Positions 59,986 through 64,000 of a stretch of DNA of 64,000 nucleotides are shown one piece after another. Made by a program: the position numbers and the translations under genes. This DNA is from Brachyhypopomus gauderio. Lineage: Eukaryota; Chordata; Actinopteri; Gymnotiformes; Hypopomidae. Where the stretch lies: positions 669,501 through 733,500 of the forward strand of contig NC_135214.1 of the NCBI RefSeq assembly GCF_052324685.1, given 5' to 3'. The notes beneath the pieces were generated by a model that did no database searches, had not been told where the DNA came from, and was given only the letters and a program-made list of their open reading frames with translations. Positions within the stretch are counted from its first letter, which is position 1. Each line of letters begins with the position of its first letter.

Positions 59986-60804
59986 CGACTCTCTCTCTAT
60001 ATGGCTCTGACGTAGACGACATAAACACACGCCCAAAAGGGAGGGGCCGGGGTCCTCACCGTGACATTAGTAATGCAACATGAACATAAATTTTGTCTAT
60101 ATTTCCATAGATTCAAATATGGGAAAGAATCAATCCAAATCTTGTCAGTTTAAATTATATCATATTATATTGCTGACATATTAAGACTTTCAATTAATCA
60201 GAGTTTAATGTCTAATTTCTGATTATGATTTATGAGTATCATTTTAGCTTGAAATATTCAATAAGTAGACTAATAGTCTGTTTTACCAATAAAACCCCAA
60301 TGCATAATGATTACTACAAATGACTTTCAAGAACATTCGTTTTGTCTATATTTCCATAGAAATTATACGCATGTTCTTTCCCCACATGGAAAAGTATCCA
60401 TCCAAACCTGGTGAGTTTAAATCATATTATATTGCTGACATATTTCAATGTGTCAAGACTTTCAAGACATTCAATTAATCAGAGTTTGTTATCTAATTTA
60501 GATTGAGACTGAATTATCTGACAAATGTATAGTTTTCAAATAGTATGACACCTTTTTCAATTTTTTTTCAAAATTATCATTTTAGCTTGAGAACTACACC
60601 TTCTGTAGTCAGCTCAACTGATGGCAAGCACAAGGGGTCTCAGGTGCTGAAATCTTCAGTACTTTAGATCTTTGTGTTTTTTCTCCACTATCACACCCAG
60701 TTCAATTCATAATTTAGCCATTAGTTGTGCTGTGAGGACCTTATTCTGAAGTTCCTGCCATAACATGGACAGCGATATTGCTCTTTAACCTGAACTCATG
60801 AAAG

Positions 60805-61113
60805 CAGGGTTGCCAACTTTTGAAGATCACTTGGAGTGAGATTTTAACCTGGAGGGGGTGGCGAATGAAATTTGTTGAGGGGAGGGGGGGGTGTGGCAAA
60901 CGTAAATTGTTACCGGGCGGGGTGTAAAATGGACACAAATTAAGTATTATATCATGGTGGTTGGCGCCAGAGCGAACTAGTAACTCATTGAATCATATAT
61001 GTGGATCAGATGTAAATAAACTAGATTTTTTTTTTCAAAGTGTGGCGTGAGAGCGTGTGAAGACGGTCAAATGCGTGTGTCTCACGCTCAATGCGTGAGA
61101 GTTGGCAACCCCG
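60805..61113. mobile_element. MITE, CAGGGTTGCCAACT family, complete copy
   Basis: 309 bp with inverted ends CAGGGTTGCCAACTTTTG and gagagttggcaaccccg, flanked by a perfect 6-bp direct repeat tgaaag (60799-60804 and 61114-61119). It lies in the intron before the truncated Ig exon of gene C. Confidence 0.9.
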
Positions 61114-61986
61114 TGAAAGAACACTGTACAGTGCATAAGTTAATAATCCTTCTGTGAATTCTGTGAATTAATGATGCCATTCTCTTTACAATAGAATTCA
61201 TCACAGTGTTGGGTGATAAACAAGTGGGAATTGGGAAAGAAGTCATTCTTTCCTGTGAGACAAACACAGAAAGATTAAAAGTGACATGGGAGAAGGATGG
61301 ACAAAAACTGATTATTAATGTGCACCCCTTCAAGTGCTTTTCTTACTCCTGCTACAAATCCTGTGTCTCTTACAGAACTCAGTGAATGGAGGACAGTACA
61401 ATGGAAGTAAGTTCACAGTCATTCTGTCATATTGTGTTATGGGGTCAAAGACCAACACCATCATGCTGGTGATTTCTTATCCCTGCCCTTTAAAACCCAT
61501 TTGTATCTGAATATTTTTGTAAATCCTGAGATATCGTTATTTGCAGTACACATTCCAAAAATGATGTCATGAATAAACACCTAGTACCCTAGTCAAATCT
61601 ACAATATATTACTATTGTAACAAGTATACGTGTAAATAGTTTGGCTAAACAAAGAAACCCCATAACTGGACACTGGACCAAAGGACTATTTCAAATTAAA
61701 TAATTTTCCCCTTACCCAAAAATGTAGCCAGTATATGTTTGTTTTCCAGTGTTAGTTTTGTACTGGAGTTATGATGTAATTGAAAACCAGCAGGTTTATA
61801 GCCACTAATAATCTCGTACACTCCAGGGTCACATTAAATTATCACGCTTGCAGCCCACCACTTATAGTCAAATACACTTGCTTATGTGTTTTTGACATTA
61901 CAGTGAATCATATCTATAAAAACAAACGTGTTGCATAGTTCAAAACATCAGTGACATTAATTTGAAAGCAGCTGACATTTGTATTA

Positions 61987-62282
61987 TGTCACGGTACGGC
62001 GGCTCCCTACTGGTCACCCCCGTCTACAGCAGCAGCTTGTCCTGTGGGTGTGGTGTTGTGTTCGTCCCTCAGGTGGGCGGAGCCCACGATCCGTCTCACC
62101 TGAGGGTCGTTTGTTCGTCTATATATGTCTTGTCTTTGTACCCATTGACCGCTGGTTATTATATCTTTAATTCGGATCAGTTCACGGGTTTTGGTTTGCG
62201 CACTTTACATATTAAACCATCCTATTTCCCTGAGACTTGGCGTGATCGCTTCCATTTATTTTCGCTCACCCTACCCGTCACA
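61987..62282 (+). mobile_element. Solo LTR (family A), copy 2, in gene C intron
   Basis: 296 bp with ends TGTCACGG...GTCACA and a perfect 5-bp target duplication tatta (61982-61986 and 62283-62287). The matching intron position in gene B (about 47922) has no insertion. Confidence 0.94.
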
Positions 62283-63197
62283 TATTATGCCCAACACACC
62301 AACAAAGAAGTACATAGAAGCATGCAGTATACTGTTTGCATGAAGCTATGTTTTTGCTAATTTTGAAATTGTTCTACTATTACTGTAAATAGTTTCTTTG
62401 TTTGTCGTAGTCAAGATGCAATGGTCAGTTCTGTAAAGGAATTTAAAATTGCTAATGACCAAGTCAGAGAGCTTCGCTTCCTCCTGTATGGACCAGTTGG
62501 AGCAGGAAAATCCAGCATCATAAACACCATCAAAACCATTTTTGAAGGACGTTTGTTTGTTGGTTGTCTGGCTGACACAGCGGCTAGTAGGAGTTTTACT
62601 TTAAGCGTAAGTGGAGAACATACCCCTGCTACTCTTTACAGGAAGTTTAATATGTTTCATTTAAAGCTTGAGCATTTTTATACTCTGTGTGCACGAGACT
62701 CTAGGTACAAACTTCACTGTACCTGTTTATTATTGTTATAATTAATATATTTGTATTTCTATTATAATGTAGTAAATGTTGGTGGTGTTTATTATTTTAA
62801 CATGGTTCTTTCTCAGTATGAAAAATACAGCATTGCCAATGGTAGAGAAGGAATGTTACCTTTGGCCTTTAATGACATAATGGGTGTAGAAAAAGGAGAA
62901 TCTGCAGGAGTCCGCACTGATGACATCATCAATGCCTTGAAAGGACACATAAAAGAGGGTTATATGGTAAGATACAAATAACATGCACATCACTGTACAA
63001 AATATTTACATTACATTACATTTACATTACTGATTGGCATATCAATCCTTTTAACACAATAAGTAACACACCATAAAAAAGACATTGAAGAACACACCAA
63101 AATGCTTTATAACTGAAATAACATTCACAACAAAACAACTTTAAACAAAACAGAACAGGTTTATGCCTCTAGGCAATATGCATATTATTAATGCCAT

Positions 63198-64000
63198 TGT
63201 AGGGGTTTCACCTACTAATCCTTTAAAGTAGATATAATTTGTTTTACCTTAATTATTAATCAGTCTCATTAATTTAGAATCAGTCTCATATTCTAATTAT
63301 ACCAGAACCACAAGTTTAGTTATTAACTAAGGGTAATTAATGGTTTGGTATCTGAAGGATTTAACTATGAATTCTTTGGAGGTTTTGGCAACAACCACTT
63401 TTGAATGACATCAACACAGACAATTTGGTGAAAATAAATGATACATTTATTTAAAACCAACTATTCTAAAACAAACGGCATCAACAAGGATCAGTATATT
63501 TACAGTGAAGACTGGGTATCTAGTGTGTGTGTGTGTGTGTGTGTGTAAAAAGGGGAGGAGAGTAGTGTGCGCGCGCTTGTGCGCGTGTGAGGAGGCGGAG
63601 TTGTAATCTCAGTTCTCCTATAGAGAACAAAGCAACTAAAATGGCGCCGACTTTAACCGGTAGAGCAGCGCGACTGTGTTAATGAGCTCAGCTGGTTTAT
63701 TCCAACGTGGTCAGAACAAAGAGTAATGGAGCTGGCTTAATAACTAAAAATTAATGTGGTGTGTCTGAGAATGGGGAAGACTACAAGTTGTCCATTAATT
63801 AGATAAATAAAAACATGGAGAGATTGCATGCAAGGTGGAGAACTTTGTGTGTACAAATCAATGAGGATTATGAAAATAAAGTTAAGCACATTCGGAATGT
63901 ATTAACAGAAAACTTGGTTAACTCTACAGTTCAAATAACTTTGCCCTTCTATAAACTATGCTCAGCGTTAAGAGTCTCACGTGTTGAGTGTTTTGGGTGG
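63198..64000. other. Probable start of an insertion, running off the window
   Basis: Homology to the gene B intron ends at tgccatt; from 63198 the sequence reads TGTAGGGGTTTCACC, an LTR-like start. It includes a GT run at about 63518-63546 and CpG-containing text near 63570-63670. No ORF is recognised. The missing exons of gene C would lie beyond the window if they exist. Confidence 0.4.

Larger units (their letters stand above)
57617..60008. mobile_element. TIR element nested in the LTR
   Basis: About 2.4 kb, bounded by an inverted repeat of about 25 bp (agagccatatagagagagag followed by tcgcg) and an 8-bp direct repeat gacgtaga (57609-57616 and 60009-60016). An 8-bp duplication fits hAT, P or related superfamilies, but the ends do not look like the other hATs here. 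No transposase was recognised. It contains a 41-nt A run and a SINE. Confidence 0.78.
57327..60066 (-). mobile_element. LTR (family C), copy 3, split by a nested TIR element
   Basis: Left end TGTGACGCTGG at 57327 and right end ACCGTGACA at 60066, with a perfect 5-bp target duplication ttagt (57322-57326 and 60067-60071). The LTR is interrupted by an element at 57617-60008. Outside that element it follows, reversed, the LTR at 53668. Confidence 0.88.
60119..62966 (+). pseudogene. Gene C: third IFI44-like gene, Ig exon half deleted, 3' exons not in window
   Basis: Visible exons: start exon 1a 60119-60143 (MGKNQSKS, donor GTCAGT), alternative start exon 1b 60371- or 60386-60410 (MEKYPSKP, donor GTGAGT), truncated Ig exon from 61196, linker exon 61376-61406, P-loop exon 62411-62606 (GPVGAGKSS) and G3 exon 62817-62966 (DIMG). 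The last four agree in phase with gene B. A deletion fuses the middle of the Ig exon (about 61315) to the end of the following intron, removing the donor; read-through meets TGA at 61383. The Ig exon is phase 1-1, so skipping it keeps the frame: an Ig-less GTPase could still be made. Exons for G4 and the C terminus are missing before 64000; intron homology to B stops at about 63197. Whether it is a pseudogene or a gene interrupted by the window edge is open. Confidence 0.75.

Noticed and set aside
61962-62360. A 132-aa ORF in gene C intron
   Set aside because: Mostly solo LTR sequence (61987-62282), also present at 17204.

Overview
The window looks like teleost fish genomic DNA. It has spliced multi-exon genes with GT/AG introns, interferon-inducible GTPase paralogues of the IFI44 family, and a dense load of transposons with typical fish structure: hAT elements with 8-bp target duplications, L2-like LINEs with (ATT)n tails, BEL/Pao, Ty3/gypsy, tRNA-type SINEs and solo LTRs. 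There are no prokaryotic features. The species cannot be named from the sequence alone.

The functional core is a plus-strand tandem array of three IFI44-like genes. Gene A (coding exons 9303-21189, 392 aa) and gene B (45373-50246, 391 aa) are both intact in 8 coding exons. They encode a short N-terminal leader, one immunoglobulin I-set domain and a GTPase domain with a P-loop. Gene C (60119-62966, running off the window or into an insertion) has two alternative start exons, a half-deleted Ig exon and intact linker and GTPase exons. Upstream of B lie three copies, and upstream of C two copies, of a module with a TATA-like element, an ISRE (GAAANNGAAA) and a non-coding first exon with a splice donor. 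Gene A has its own unrelated ISRE and first exon near 8.17-8.26 kb, within a locally triplicated block. The sequence therefore suggests an interferon-responsive, recently amplified Ig-GTPase cluster.

Layout: 1-5.2 kb, gypsy remnant and a 20-bp minisatellite split by an L2-like LINE. 5.2-9.3 kb, hAT element and triplicated gene A promoter block. 9.3-21.2 kb, gene A, whose third intron (6.7 kb) holds a 4-kb CACTG-ended element and a hAT with three solo LTRs among them. 21.7-26.4 kb, two hAT elements. 26.4-30.5 kb, LTR-like repeat and promoter modules 1-3. 30.7-42.2 kb, an 11.6-kb nested transposon block (LINE, solo LTR, L1-like endonuclease, BEL/Pao, hATs, L2) inside the first intron of gene B. 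42.7-45.4 kb, SINE and a Harbinger-like element. 45.4-50.3 kb, gene B. 50.3-54 kb, solo LTRs, an unidentified exon and a broken Cys-rich gene on the minus strand. 54.4-57.1 kb, duplicated repeat and promoter modules 4-5. 57.3-60.1 kb, an LTR with a nested TIR element. 60.1-63.2 kb, gene C. 63.2-64 kb, probable start of another insertion.

Comparing B with C gives several paralogous empty sites (for the 11.6-kb block, an LTR in C, a MITE in B, a composite SINE), so the insertions can be ordered relative to the gene duplication.
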